Of a DNA stretch of 64,000 bases, positions 1 to 13,136 are shown one piece after another. The notes below the pieces were generated by a model. That model saw only the letters and a list, made by a program, of their open reading frames with translations, was not told the DNA's origin and did no database searches. Where the stretch lies: the NCBI GenBank assembly GCA_963740605.1, contig CAVUFC010000018.1, forward strand, positions 930,001-994,000, written 5' to 3'. Within the stretch, counting starts at the first letter, position 1. Every line of letters starts with the position of its first letter. Made by a program: the position numbers and the translations under genes. This DNA comes from DASSUW01 sp963740605 (GTDB taxonomy: Bacteria > Actinomycetota > Thermoleophilia > Solirubrobacterales > Solirubrobacteraceae).

Positions 1-210
1 CAGCGCGCGGCGATGCCGGAGGAGTGGCGGCGGGTCACCGGCATGGACCAGTTCACGCTCTACGTGACGCCTGACGAGATGAAGGCGTTCAACGACGAGA
101 TGCTCGCGCTGTGCGACCGCTTCCGCGAGCGGCTCGCCGACCCGTCCACGCGGCCCGAGGGGTCGCGGGCGGTCGAGCACGTCAGCTTCTACTACCTCGT
201 CCCGAGCTGA
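1..210 (+). CDS. C-terminal fragment of a winged-helix (ArsR-type?) regulator
   Basis: The reading frame is open from the first base and ends with TGA at 208-210, so only about 69 C-terminal residues are in the window. The visible part is an amphipathic segment (DQFTLYVTPDEMKAFNDE) followed by a long charged helix and a hydrophobic end, a layout seen at the C-terminus of ArsR-like helix-turn-helix proteins. The DNA-binding part is outside the window, so the family call is inferred. Its stop overlaps the start of the MFS gene (TGATG), which suggests translational coupling and that the regulator may control that exporter. Confidence 0.5.
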   Translation, partial: QRAAMPEEWRRVTGMDQFTLYVTPDEMKAFNDEMLALCDRFRERLADPSTRPEGSRAVEHVSFYYLVPS

Positions 211-952
211 TGCGCCGCGTCCTCGCTCGACGCGACATGCGGCTGTACGCCATCGCCCAGACGCTGTCGATGTTCGGCGACACGGCGCTGTGGCTGGCGC
301 TCGCCGTGTGGGCGAAGTCGCTCACGGGCAGCAGCGCGGCGGCCGGGATGGTCATCTTCGGGCTCACCGCGCCGGGCCTGTTCGCGCCACTGTCCGGGCT
401 GCTCGCCGATCGCGTGCGGCGGCGCCCGCTGGTGATTGTCACCAACCTGCTCACCGCCGTGGCCGTGCTGCCGCTGCTGCTCGTCCACGACCGCGGCGAT
501 GTCTGGATCATCTACGCGGTCACGCTCGCGTACGGGTTCTCGTTCACCGTGATCGGCGCCGGCCTCTCGGGGCTGCTGGCGACGATGATGCCGGAGGACG
601 AGCTGGCCGAAGCCAACGGCGTGTTGCAGACCGCGCGCGAGGGGCTGCGGTTGTTCGCTCCGCTGGCCGGCGCCGGCATGTACGCCGCAGTCGGCGGCGG
701 CGGTGGCGCTGCTCGATGCGGCGACGTTCGGGATCGCCGCCGGCCTGCTGGCGACGATGCGCGTGGTGGAGCCCGCGCCGGAACCGCGCACCGGGCACCT
801 GCTGGCCGGGATCGCCGATGGGGCGCGCCATCTGCGCCGGACCATCCCGCTGCGCCAGGTCACCGTGGCGTCGGGCGTCGCCCTGCTCGTCATCGGCTTC
901 TCCGAGACGCTGACGTTCGAGGTGGCCGGCCGCGGGCTCGGCCGGGACCCGA

Positions 953-960
953 GCTTCGTC
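953..960. repeat. Left copy of 8-bp target-site duplication (GCTTCGTC)
   Basis: GCTTCGTC directly precedes the left inverted repeat of the ISL3-family element and is repeated exactly at its right end. Eight-bp duplications are typical of the ISL3 family. Confidence 0.93.
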
Positions 961-987
961 GGGTCTCCGGTCGATTCGGTGGTGACG
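961..987 (+). repeat. Left terminal inverted repeat of the ISL3 element
   Basis: It starts GGGTCTCCGGTCGATTCGG and pairs with the reverse complement of 2351-2377, which starts GGCGCTCCTGTCGTTCTGG. The mismatches are scattered, as usual for ISL3 ends. Confidence 0.88.
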
Positions 988-1129
988 CGGCTTGTGGTTG
1001 TCGTGCGTGAGCAGGGGCTTCATGGCGCCGGCGCTGGTCGCAACGTGCGCGGAACGTAGGTGACGCGCCGCCGTCTCCGGCGGCAGGCTGCTGGCTGTCT
1101 AGGTCAAGCGGCCCGCGAAGGGAGACGAC

Positions 1130-2350
1130 GTGCGCGTCACGACGGCATTGAACCGGCTTCTGCGCCTGCCCGGCGCGACAGTGACCGACCTCAGCTTCAC
1201 CGCCGACGGGGTCGTGGTGACGGTGCGGTTGCGGCGCCGGCGAACGGTCTGCTCGGGCTGCGGGCAGACGGGTCGCCAGCACCGTCACGGCCGCCGCGTC
1301 AGGCGCTGGCGCCACCTCGATCTCGGCGCCACGCGGTGCTGGATCGAGTGCGAGCTGCGGCGCGTGTACTGCCGCGACTGCGGCGCCCGCTACGAGGCGG
1401 TGCCATGGGCGCGGCCCGGGTCCCGCCACACCCGCGACTTCGAAGACACCGTCGCGTGGCTCGCCCAGCAGATGGCGTTCTCGCCGATCACCCGGCTGCT
1501 GCGGATCGGGTGGCGCACGGTCGGCGTCATCGTCGAGCGCGTCGTCACCGATCACCTCGACCATGACCGGCTCGAGGGCCTCGTGCGTATCGGCGTCGAC
1601 GAGATCTCCTATCGCCGCCACCACCGCTACCTGACGTCGGTCGCCGACCACGATTCGGGCGCGATCGTGTGGTGCGCGCCCGGCCGCAACAGCGCCACCT
1701 TGCAGGGCTCCTTCGACGAGCTTGGTGACCGCAAGCAGTCCATCCAGGCGGTCTCGATCGACATGAGCGGCGAGTATCAGCGCGCGATCCGCGTCGCCAT
1801 CCCGGACGCCGAGATCTGCTTTGACCCGTTCCACGTCGTCCGGCTCGCCGCGCGCGCCACCGACCAGGTCCGCCGCGACCAATGGAACCGCCACGACCGC
1901 TCGCACACGCCGGCCGGGCGCTGGGTCAAGAGCACGCGCTGGAGGCTGCTCAAGGCCCCGGAGAACCAGACGATCGGCCAGCTCGCGACGCTCTGGGAAG
2001 TCCAGCAGGCCAACCGCGAGCTCTACCGCGCGTTCCTGCTGCGCGAAGAACTCCGGCTGCTCTACCACCTGCCCAACCCCGCGCTCGCGCCCGCGCACCT
2101 GGATGCCTGGCTGGCCTGGGCGTCACGGTCGCGACTGCGACCGTTCGTGCGGCTCGCGCGCACCCTGCGCGAGCACCGCGACGGCATCCTCGCCGCCATC
2201 CGACTCGGGCTCTCCAACGGCCGCCTCGAAGGCCTCAACAGCAAGATCCGCCTGATCAGCCACCGCGCCTTCGGCTTCCACTCCGCCGACCCCCTCATCG
2301 GCTTGATCTATCTCTGCTGCGCGGCCGTCACGATCGAACTCCCACGCTGA
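1130..2350 (+). CDS. ISL3-family transposase
   Basis: This 406-residue protein begins at GTG 1130, six bases after an AAGGGAG ribosome-binding site. It has the N-terminal zinc finger of ISL3 transposases (C41-x2-C44 and C81-x2-C84), a helix-turn-helix region around 110-135, and a DDE nuclease core: D157 in GVDEIS, D211 in VSIDMS and E367 in GRLEGLNSKIRL. The tail SHRAFGF is also characteristic of the family. Length matches full-size family members and no stop interrupts it, so the enzyme is probably active. It would cut and paste the flanking element. Confidence 0.95.
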   Translation: MRVTTALNRLLRLPGATVTDLSFTADGVVVTVRLRRRRTVCSGCGQTGRQHRHGRRVRRWRHLDLGATRCWIECELRRVYCRDCGARYEAVPWARPGSRHTRDFEDTVAWLAQQMAFSPITRLLRIGWRTVGVIVERVVTDHLDHDRLEGLVRIGVDEISYRRHHRYLTSVADHDSGAIVWCAPGRNSATLQGSFDELGDRKQSIQAVSIDMSGEYQRAIRVAIPDAEICFDPFHVVRLAARATDQVRRDQWNRHDRSHTPAGRWVKSTRWRLLKAPENQTIGQLATLWEVQQANRELYRAFLLREELRLLYHLPNPALAPAHLDAWLAWASRSRLRPFVRLARTLREHRDGILAAIRLGLSNGRLEGLNSKIRLISHRAFGFHSADPLIGLIYLCCAAVTIELPR

Positions 2351-2377
2351 ACTCACCGCCAGAACGACAGGAGCGCC
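2351..2377 (-). repeat. Right terminal inverted repeat of the ISL3 element
   Basis: Read on the minus strand it begins GGCGCTCCTGTCG. It matches the left end at 18 of 25 positions and abuts the second target-site copy. Confidence 0.88.
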
Positions 2378-2385
2378 GCTTCGTC
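2378..2385. repeat. Right copy of 8-bp target-site duplication (GCTTCGTC)
   Basis: Exact copy of 953-960 immediately outside the right inverted repeat. It marks the point where the MFS reading frame resumes. Confidence 0.93.
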
Positions 2386-2837
2386 GGCGTGCTCCTCAGC
2401 GTGCAGGGGATCGGCGCCGTCGCCGGCGCCGCGACTGCGGCCGCGTTCGTGCGGCGCTTCGGCGAGGGCCACCTGGCCGGCGCCGGGATGCTCGTGTTCA
2501 GCCTCGGGGTGACGCTGCTCACGAGCGCGAGCCTGCCGGTCGTGCTCGCCGGGATCACGCTGTTCGGGACCGGCATCCCGTGGATCGTCGTCGCGCTGTT
2601 CACGCTGCTGCAACGGTTGACGCCGGGATCGCTTCAGGGCCGTACGTACTCGGCCATCGAGGTGCTGGTGAACACGCCGCAGACGATCTCGATCGCGCTC
2701 GGCGCGCTGCTCGTCGCGTTCGTCGACTACCGCCTGCTGCTCGGGCTCGAGGCCGCCGTCGTGGCCGCCGCGGGCGCCTGGCTGCTCACGCGACGCGAAC
2801 AGGGCGTCGGCGCACCTCACTAACCTCGTCAGCGGCC

Positions 2838-3788
2838 ATGGACGTGTCGCTCTTCTTCGCCGGCACCGCCGGATCGGTCCCCACCGCACGACGGGGACTT
2901 CCGGCGCTGCTGCTGCGGGCCGGAGGAGAGCGGATCCTCTTCGATTGCGGTGAGGGCACCCAGCAGCAGCTGCTGCGCTCGGTCGGCCTGCCCGACGTCG
3001 GCGCGATCTTCATCACGCACTTCCACCTCGACCACTGGCTTGGGCTGATCGGGATGGTCAAGACGTTCGACCTGCGCGGCCGCGACCGGCCGCTGACGAT
3101 CCACGGGCCGCCCGGACTGCGGCAGCTGTTCGCCGGGCTGCGCCCGATCATCGGGCGCACCGGGTACCCGCTCGAGCTCGTCGACCTCGAGCCGCACGCC
3201 GAGATCCGCTTCGACTCGTTCCTGATCACGCCGTTCCCGGTGAACCACCGGGTCGAGGCGTACGGCTACGCGTTCATCGAGGACGACCGCCCAGGCCGCT
3301 TCGACGTCGAAGCCGCACGCGCGCTCGGCGTGCCGGACGGCCCGGAGTTCGGGCGCCTGCAGCGCGGCGAGACCGTCAACGGCGTGCGGCCCGACCAGGT
3401 GATGGGCGAGACGCGCAGCGGGCGGCGGATCGTGCTGTCCGGCGACACCGCGCCGTGCCAGGCGGTCGAGGTGTTCGCCCACGGCGCCGACGTGCTCGTC
3501 CACGAGGCGACCTTCATGGAGGACGAGCGCGCCCGCGCGCGCGAGACCGCGCACTCGACGGCGCAACAGGCCGCCGAGATCGCCCGCGACGCCGGGGTGC
3601 GCCTGCTCGCGCTCACCCACCTCTCGACGCGCTACTTCCCGCGCGACATTCGCGAGGAGGCGCGCGCCGTGTTCGCCAACACCGTCGTTCCGCGCGACTT
3701 CGACGAGATCTCGGTGCCGTTCCCCGAGCGCGGGGAGCCGGCGATCGTCAAGCCCGAGCGCGAGCCCGAGCCGGCGGGAGCGTCATGA
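2838..3788 (+). CDS. rnz: Ribonuclease Z (tRNA 3'-processing metallo-beta-lactamase)
   Basis: This 316-residue enzyme removes 3' trailers from tRNA precursors. The start ATG at 2838 gives the expected N-terminus MDVSLFFAGTAGSVP. The metal-binding motif HFHLDH is at residues 61-66, followed by the family-specific GPPGL and GDTAPC segments and the late histidines in VHEATF and LTHLSTRY. All domain landmarks of bacterial RNase Z are present. It stands 14 bp downstream of the ruined MFS gene and overlaps the next gene by 4 nt (ATGA). The acidic proline-rich tail is unremarkable. Trans-acting beta-lactamase-fold nucleases are the only realistic alternative. Confidence 0.92.
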   Translation: MDVSLFFAGTAGSVPTARRGLPALLLRAGGERILFDCGEGTQQQLLRSVGLPDVGAIFITHFHLDHWLGLIGMVKTFDLRGRDRPLTIHGPPGLRQLFAGLRPIIGRTGYPLELVDLEPHAEIRFDSFLITPFPVNHRVEAYGYAFIEDDRPGRFDVEAARALGVPDGPEFGRLQRGETVNGVRPDQVMGETRSGRRIVLSGDTAPCQAVEVFAHGADVLVHEATFMEDERARARETAHSTAQQAAEIARDAGVRLLALTHLSTRYFPRDIREEARAVFANTVVPRDFDEISVPFPERGEPAIVKPEREPEPAGAS

Positions 3789-4249
3789 GCGCCTGGTTCG
3801 GTCTCGTCGACGCGTGCAACGGCGTGCACGAGCGCTTCCTCGCCGCGCTGCGCGAGCACGCGCGCGACTGGCCGCCCGACGTCTCGCCGCAGAGCTCCGG
3901 CGCGTTCCTGATCGACGGGGTGCTGACCACGTACGTCGATCTCTGCGACGCCGACGAGGGCAGCGTCGTCGCCTCGTTCCGCGCGGAGTTCGACGGCTCC
4001 GGCGTGTACGCGAACCAGGTGGCGACCGTGGGCGGGCTCGGCGCCGCCGGCACGCCCGAGTCGTGCGCCGCTGAGGCGGCCCGCTGGTACCTGGAGCAGC
4101 TCGGCCGGCCGATCGAGCGCCACGAGTGGTTCGAGGGCGGCAGGCGCGTCCAGGTGCGCTGGCGGTTCGCCGGCGAGCCGGGCTGGCTGAGCCCTGCCGA
4201 GGGTTCGAGTGAGCCGCGCCCGGCCGACCGCGTGATCGCGCTGCGGTGA
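3785..4249 (+). CDS. Conserved-looking hypothetical protein, 154 aa
   Basis: It starts at ATG 3785, overlapping the rnz stop by 4 nt, so it is probably translationally coupled. The protein is soluble, with no signal peptide or membrane segment, and mixes acidic stretches with a tryptophan-rich C-terminal half (HEWFEGGRRVQVRWRFAGEP). I do not recognise the family. Position between rnz and the pyr operon gives little functional information. It is transcribed away from the PyrR hairpin and ends about 60 bp before it. Confidence 0.7.
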   Translation: MSAWFGLVDACNGVHERFLAALREHARDWPPDVSPQSSGAFLIDGVLTTYVDLCDADEGSVVASFRAEFDGSGVYANQVATVGGLGAAGTPESCAAEAARWYLEQLGRPIERHEWFEGGRRVQVRWRFAGEPGWLSPAEGSSEPRPADRVIALR

Positions 4250-4312
4250 CATCGCGCAGTTTGCGCGCCGCCTGAGCCCCGCGTCCGGACCCGCTGCTAA
4301 GTTCCACCGCGT

Positions 4313-4346
4313 CCCTTTAACCCGGTCCCGTGAGGCCAGGAAGGAA
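4313..4346 (+). promoter_or_regulatory. PyrR-binding RNA hairpin in the pyr operon leader
   Basis: The transcript can fold with CCUU/AAGG as lower stem and GGUC/GGCC as upper stem around a CCGUGAG-containing loop. This resembles the conserved PyrR recognition element (core UCCnGnGAGG). The 3' strand contains the AGGAAGGAA ribosome-binding site of pyrR, so PyrR bound with UMP/UTP would be expected to block translation initiation. That is the mode described for mycobacterial pyr operons, as opposed to the terminator-based attenuation of Bacillus. I see no intrinsic terminator before pyrR. The fold was judged by eye. Confidence 0.75.
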
Positions 4347-4351
4347 CCTGC

Positions 4352-4900
4352 ATGACGCACGCCAGTGTCGTCCTGGATGAGGACGACGTCCGCCGGACGC
4401 TCGTACGCATAGCGCACGAGATCGTCGAGAAGAACGCCGGCGAACCCGTGGCGCTCGTCGGCATCCACCGCCGCGGAGCGCACCTCGCCAACCGCCTTCA
4501 CCGGCTCGTCTGCGACCTGCTGGAAGAGGAGGTCCCGCTCGGCGACATCGACATCGCCTTCTACCGCGACGACCTGTCCACCCGAGCCGCCGACCCCGCG
4601 GTCCACGCCTCGCACCTGCCGTTCCGGCTCGAGAGCTACACGGTCGTCCTCGTCGACGACGTGCTCTACACCGGCCGCACCGCGCGCGCCGGGATCGAGG
4701 CGCTGTTCGACTACGGGCGCCCCGCCCGCGTCCAGCTCGCCGTGCTGGCCGACCGCGGCCACCGCGAGCTCCCGATCCGCCCCGATTACGTCGGGAAGAA
4801 CCTGCCCACGGCCCGCAGCGAGCGGGTCAACGTCCGCGTGGCCGAGCTCGACGGCATCGACGAGGTCGCCATCGTCACGCTCCAGGAGGCGCTGGCATGA
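4352..4900 (+). CDS. pyrR: Bifunctional pyr operon regulator / uracil phosphoribosyltransferase PyrR
   Basis: This 182-residue protein is a type I phosphoribosyltransferase. The PRPP loop VVLVDDVLYTGRT lies at 98-110, and the IHRRGAHLANRL segment at 38-50 matches the RNA/nucleotide-binding face of PyrR. It begins at ATG 4352 behind the AGGAAGGAA site embedded in the PyrR hairpin. PyrR senses uridine nucleotides and binds the pyr mRNA; it also salvages uracil with PRPP. As first gene of the operon, overlapping pyrB by 4 nt, it fits autoregulation of de novo UMP synthesis. Confidence 0.95.
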   Translation: MTHASVVLDEDDVRRTLVRIAHEIVEKNAGEPVALVGIHRRGAHLANRLHRLVCDLLEEEVPLGDIDIAFYRDDLSTRAADPAVHASHLPFRLESYTVVLVDDVLYTGRTARAGIEALFDYGRPARVQLAVLADRGHRELPIRPDYVGKNLPTARSERVNVRVAELDGIDEVAIVTLQEALA

Positions 4901-5834
4901 GGCATCTGCTTTCGATCGAGGACCTCGACCGCGCCGGGATCGAGCGCATCCTCGACCGCGCGAAGTCGTTCACCGAGGTCTCCGAGCGCGAGATCAAGAA
5001 GGTGCCGGCACTGCGCGGCCGCCGCGTGCTCAACCTCTTCTGGGAGGCGTCGACGCGCACGCGGTCGAGCTTCGAGCTCGCCGCCAAGGCGCTCAGCGCC
5101 GACGTCGTGAACCTGTCCTCCAGCGGCTCGGCGATCGAGAAGGGCGAGTCGCTCAAGGACACGGTCGCGACGCTGTCGGCCTACCGGCCCGATCTGATCG
5201 TCATCCGGTCCCCGCACGTCGGCGCCGCGCACCTGGTGGCCGGCTGGACCGACGCCAGCGTGGTCAACGCCGGCGACGGCAAGCATGAGCATCCGACGCA
5301 GGCGCTGCTCGACGTGTACGCGCTCCGCGACCGGATCGGCTCGCTCGACGGCGCGAACATCTGGATCGTCGGCGACGTGATGCACTCGCGCGTGGCTCGC
5401 TCGAACATCCCCGCGTTCCAGATGATGGGCGCGGATGTGACGGTGTGCGGGCCGCCGACGCTGATCCCGCGCGGGATCGAGACGCTCGGCTGCAAGGTCG
5501 AGTACACGCTCGACAAGCTCGGCGAGGCCGACGTCGTGTACGCGTTGCGGATGCAGAACGAGCGCATGACCGACTCGTTCGTCCCGTCGCTGCGCGAGTA
5601 CGCCGCGTGCTACCAGGTCGACGGCCGCCGGCTCGGCTCGCGCCAGGTGCTGATGCATCCGGGCCCGGTCAACCGCGGCGTCGAGCTCGCCGCCGAGGTG
5701 ATCGACTCCCCGCAGGCGATCATCGGCCAGCAGGTCGCGGCCGGCGTTGTCGTGCGGATGGCGGTGCTGTATGAGTGCCTGGCAGGGCGCGGAGCGCCGC
5801 AGGGCACGGAGACCGTCTCGACGCCGGTGCCGGC

Positions 5835-5838
<4 letters not shown>
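4897..5838 (+). CDS. pyrB: Aspartate carbamoyltransferase catalytic subunit
   Basis: The 313-residue enzyme condenses carbamoyl phosphate with aspartate, the committed step to pyrimidines. The carbamoyl-phosphate motif STRTR is at 52-56, HPTQ at 132-135, and the aspartate-domain motif HPGPVNRG lies near the C-terminus. It starts at ATG 4897 overlapping the pyrR stop, and its own stop overlaps the pyrC GTG. No pyrI regulatory subunit is nearby, as expected in actinobacteria where control is at PyrR. Confidence 0.97.
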
Positions 5839-7168
<1,330 letters not shown>

Positions 7169-7172
<4 letters not shown>

Positions 7173-8252
7173 CCGCTTACCTACTGCTGGAGGACGGCGA
7201 GCGGTTCGACGGTGACGCCGTCGGCGCGCTCGACTGCGTGACCGGGGAGGTGGTCTTCACCACCGGCATGTCGGGCTACCAGGAGTCGATGACCGACCCG
7301 AGCTTCGCGCGCCAGATCATCACGTTCACGACCGCGCACGTCGGCAACTACGGCGTGAGCGCGGCCGCGTACGAGTCCGACCGCATCCACGCGGCCGGGG
7401 CGATCATGCGCGAAGCGGTCAACACGACCGACGCGCCCGGAGCGGAACAGGGATGGCTCGACTGGCTGGCGGCCAACGACGTGCCCGGGATCGCGGGCGT
7501 CGACACGCGCGCGCTCGTGCGGCACATCCGGTCGGCGGGCGCGATGCGCGGCGGGATCTTCCCCGCCGGCATGGCGGAAGGCGACGCGATGGATCTCGTG
7601 CGCGCGGAACCGTCGATGATCGGTCGAGACCTCGCGCGCGAGGTGACTGTGGCTCAACCGAAGATCGAGGGCGAGGGCGGGAGGCTGCGGATCGTCGCGC
7701 TCGATACCGGCATCAAGCGCTCGATCGTGCGCAACTTCGTTCAGCGCGGCGTCCAGCTCGAGCTGTACCCGTGCACGACGCCCGCCGACGAGCTGCTCGC
7801 CCGCGACCCCGACGGCTTCTTCCTCGTGCCCGGCCCGGGCGACCCGGCGGCGCTCGACTACATCGTCGACACGATCCGCGCGCTGCTCGTGCGCAAGCCC
7901 GTGTTCGGGATCTGTCTCGGCCACCAGCTGCTGTCCCGTGCGGCCGGGCTGGACACCTTCAAGCTCCCGTTCGGCCACCGCGGCGCCAACCACCCGGTCA
8001 AGGACCTCGCGACCGGGCGGATCGCGATCACCTCGCAGAACCACGGCTTCGCGGTCGCGGGGGAGGTCGGGCGCCGGATCGACTCCGACCTCGGCGCCGC
8101 CGAGCTCACGCACGTGAACCTCTACGACGGCACCGTCGAGGGGTTCCGGCTGCTCGACGTCCCGGCCGCCTGCGTCCAGTACCACCCGGAGGCCGGCCCG
8201 GGGCCGAACGACTCGCTCGGCCTGTTCGACAACTTCGTCGCCGAGTTCGACC

Positions 8253-8263
<11 letters not shown>
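7169..8263 (+). CDS. carA: Carbamoyl-phosphate synthase small (glutaminase) subunit
   Basis: The TTG start at 7169 overlaps the pyrC stop (TTGA) and gives a 364-residue protein beginning MTAYLLLEDGERF. The N-terminal domain carries GYQESMTDPS. The C-terminal class I glutaminase has the nucleophile C249 in GICLGHQ and the pair H339/E341 in QYHPEAG. It supplies ammonia to CarB. Length and motifs are complete; no ATG in frame lies close enough to compete with the TTG. Confidence 0.96.
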
Positions 8264-11317
<3,054 letters not shown>

Positions 11318-11327
<10 letters not shown>

Positions 11328-11348
11328 GTGTCCTCGACGCAAGGGGTC
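11318..11348. repeat. REP-like inverted repeat spanning the carB/pyrK junction
   Basis: GACCCCTTG (11318-11326) and CAAGGGGTC (11340-11348) are perfect 9-bp inverted repeats separated by 13 nt. Each arm is itself part of a smaller palindrome, GGGGTCAGACCCC at 11311-11323 and AGGGGTCAGATCCCT at 11342-11356. The structure covers the carB stop codon and the pyrK TTG start, so a folded mRNA would bury both. A nested palindrome pair of this kind resembles REP/BIME units; a role in coupling or partial termination is inference. Confidence 0.65.
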
Positions 11349-12091
11349 AGATCCCTCTCGGCCGGCGGGCGGGCGAGATCGTCTCGCGCCGCGCGGTCGG
11401 CGCGTACACCGTGCTCACGGTCGACGATCGCGACGGCCCGCACCCGGACCCGGGCCAGTTCTACATGCTCACCGCGACCGAGCGGTGGGGCGGGGGCGAG
11501 GATGAGCGGCCGTTTCTCCCGCGCGCGTTCAGCGTGATGCGGGCGCGCGGCGACACCCTCGAGTTCCTGCTCGAGGACGTCGGTCCCGGCACCGCGAGGC
11601 TCGCGGAGCTGCGTGAAGGCGACGGACTGTGGCTGCTCGGGCCGCTCGGCAACGGCTTCGTGCCGGCGCGTGACGGCCGCCGCCCGGTGCTGATCGGGGG
11701 CGGGGTCGGGATCGCGCCGCTGGCCATCTGGAGCGACGCGCTCGGCGGCGCGGAGACGCTTCTGGGGTTCCGCGACGCGGCTCACGCCGAAGGCGCCACG
11801 CTGATCCCCCGAGCCCGGGTCGCCACCGACGACGGATCGGTCGGTCACCACGGTCTCGTGACCGAGCTGCTGCCGCGCGACCCCGACATCGAGGTGTACG
11901 CCTGCGGCCCGCCGCGCATGCTGGACGCGGTCGCCGCGATCTGCAACGAGCGCGACATCCCGGCGCAGCTCGCGATGGAGTCGGGCATGGCGTGCGGGTT
12001 CGGCGCCTGCTTCGGCTGTGTCGTCCCGACCAAGGACGGCTACGTGCGGCTGTGCGTCGACGGCCCGGTACTCGAGGCGGCGGCGCTGTGA
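11324..12091 (+). CDS. pyrK: Dihydroorotate dehydrogenase electron-transfer subunit PyrK
   Basis: The TTG at 11324 overlaps the carB stop (TTGA) and yields 255 residues. The ferredoxin-reductase-like fold shows the FAD motif RAFS (67-70) and the nucleotide-binding GGGVGIAP (125-132). Four cysteines (C224-x4-C229-x2-C232-x11-C244) bind a 2Fe-2S cluster, the PyrK signature. It passes electrons from the PyrD flavin to NAD+. The first residues are encoded by the second arm of the junction inverted repeat and are poorly conserved in appearance, so the true start could lie a few codons downstream. Confidence 0.93.
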
Positions 12092-12996
12092 TCGAGTTCT
12101 GCGGGATCTCGCTCGCGCACCGGATCATCAATGGCTCTGGGACGTTCGACGCGATCGCCGCCCGCCGTGTGTTCGGCGACGCGCTGCTCGAGCAGTTCCC
12201 GTTCGCCGCGTTCGTGTCCAAGACCGTCACGCTCGAGCCGCGCCAGGGCAACCCGCCGCCGCGGCTGTGGGAGCTCGCGGGCGGATTGATCAACTCGATC
12301 GGCCTGCCCAACAAGGGCCTCGCGGGGTACCTCAAGCACGACCTGCCAAAGCTCGCCGAGCTGCCGGTCCCGTTGATCGTCAACGTGATGGGCTCGACGC
12401 GCGAGGACGTCGCGCGGCTGGTGTCGGCGTTCGCCGACCGCGAGGAGGTCTCCGCGCTCGAGCTCAACGTCTCGTGCCCGAACGTCAAGACCGGGCTGAT
12501 CATGGGCGCCGACCCGGGCGAGCTCGCGGGCCTGCTCGACGCGGTACGTCCGCGAACCGACAAGCCGCTGATCGTCAAGCTCACGCCGAACTGCGCTTCG
12601 CCGGCCGATGTCGCGGCCGCGGCCGAGGCCCACGGGGCCGACGCCGTCTCGCTCATCAACACGCTGCGCGGCATGGCGATCGACCCGCACCGCCCCGGTG
12701 AACCGTGGCTCGGCGGCGGGACCGGCGGCGTGTCCGGGCCGGCTGTCCGGGCGATCGCGTTGAGTCAGGTCCGGGAGGTTCGCCAGCGGGTCGCGCTGCC
12801 GATCATCGGCATGGGCGGAGTCCAGTCTGGACGCCACGCGAGCGACCTCAACGCCGTTGGCGCGGATCTCATAGGTGTTGGTACGGAATCGTTCCGCGAC
12901 CCGCTCGCCGCGTCGAGAATCGCCCACGAAGCGGCCGTCGAAAACGAAGCTTTCCCTGCAAACAGGCCACCCTCGCTGGCGGTCGTGCGGCGTTAG
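12088..12996 (+). CDS. pyrD: Dihydroorotate dehydrogenase, class 1B catalytic subunit
   Basis: GTG 12088 overlaps the pyrK stop and gives 302 residues. The catalytic cysteine is C130 in ELNVSCPNVK, followed by the FMN-binding INTLRGM and GMGGVQSG segments. A cysteine base (not serine) together with the adjacent PyrK makes this the NAD-linked, cytosolic class 1B enzyme, not the quinone-linked membrane type. The protein ends about 20 residues after the last barrel strand. The gene closes the operon; pyrF, often next here, is missing. Confidence 0.95.
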   Translation: MIEFCGISLAHRIINGSGTFDAIAARRVFGDALLEQFPFAAFVSKTVTLEPRQGNPPPRLWELAGGLINSIGLPNKGLAGYLKHDLPKLAELPVPLIVNVMGSTREDVARLVSAFADREEVSALELNVSCPNVKTGLIMGADPGELAGLLDAVRPRTDKPLIVKLTPNCASPADVAAAAEAHGADAVSLINTLRGMAIDPHRPGEPWLGGGTGGVSGPAVRAIALSQVREVRQRVALPIIGMGGVQSGRHASDLNAVGADLIGVGTESFRDPLAASRIAHEAAVENEAFPANRPPSLAVVRR

Positions 12997-13060
12997 CACA
13001 AAGTGCCGCGAAAAGCCCTGCAAAGTCGCTGGTTACCGTCAACTCCCCTGCATGCGGCTT

Positions 13061-13077
13061 GACCTCAAGTTGAGGTC
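13061..13077. promoter_or_regulatory. 17-bp palindrome, candidate operator upstream of mihF
   Basis: GACCTCAA-G-TTGAGGTC is a perfect palindrome with 8-bp arms and a single central base. It lies about 24 bp upstream of the proposed mihF -35 box and 64 bp after the pyrD stop. No T-run follows, and the arms leave almost no loop, so a terminator is unlikely. A dimeric repressor or activator site is the simplest reading; the regulator is unknown. Confidence 0.5.
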
Positions 13078-13100
13078 TAGGCGAATTCGTCCCCCACGAC

Positions 13101-13128
13101 TTGTCGAACCAAAGATCGGATGTAGACT
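13101..13128 (+). promoter_or_regulatory. Candidate sigma70-type promoter of mihF (leaderless mRNA)
   Basis: TTGTCG (13101-13106) and TAGACT (13123-13128) are 16 bp apart, with a TG immediately upstream of the -10. The mihF ATG is 8 nt after the -10 box, so transcription would start at or next to the initiation codon. This predicts a leaderless transcript, common in actinobacteria, and explains the absence of a ribosome-binding site. Confidence 0.55.
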
Positions 13129-13136
13129 CGCCGCCC

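Larger units (their letters stand above)
961..2377 (+). mobile_element. ISL3-family insertion sequence, 1,417 bp
   Basis: The element is bounded by imperfect inverted repeats: the left end at 961-987 and the right end at 2351-2377 match at 18 of the first 25 positions, and both begin GG. It is flanked by a perfect 8-bp direct repeat and carries one transposase gene in the same orientation as the interrupted host gene. Size, single ORF, 8-bp duplication and transposase family all agree with ISL3. The intact transposase and exact duplication point to a recent insertion. I see no passenger gene. Confidence 0.93.
210..2823 (+). pseudogene. MFS transporter gene, interrupted by an insertion sequence and frameshifted
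   Basis: The start ATG at 210 opens a major-facilitator protein with transmembrane helices in two coding pieces separated by an ISL3 element. The left piece begins MRRVLARRDMRLYAIAQ and has the loop motif GLLADRVRRRP. Frame changes by +1 in the GC-rich run around 690-702: reading shifts from ...MYAAVGGG to AVALLDAATFGIAAG. The second frame reaches RDPSFVG at 960 and resumes after the IS as GVLLSVQGIGAVAG, ending at TAA 2821-2823. Removing the IS plus one target copy (1,425 bp, divisible by three) restores the frame exactly, so IS insertion and frameshift are independent lesions. The intact protein would be close to 400 residues, the usual MFS length. The product is presumed non-functional. 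Confidence 0.88.
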
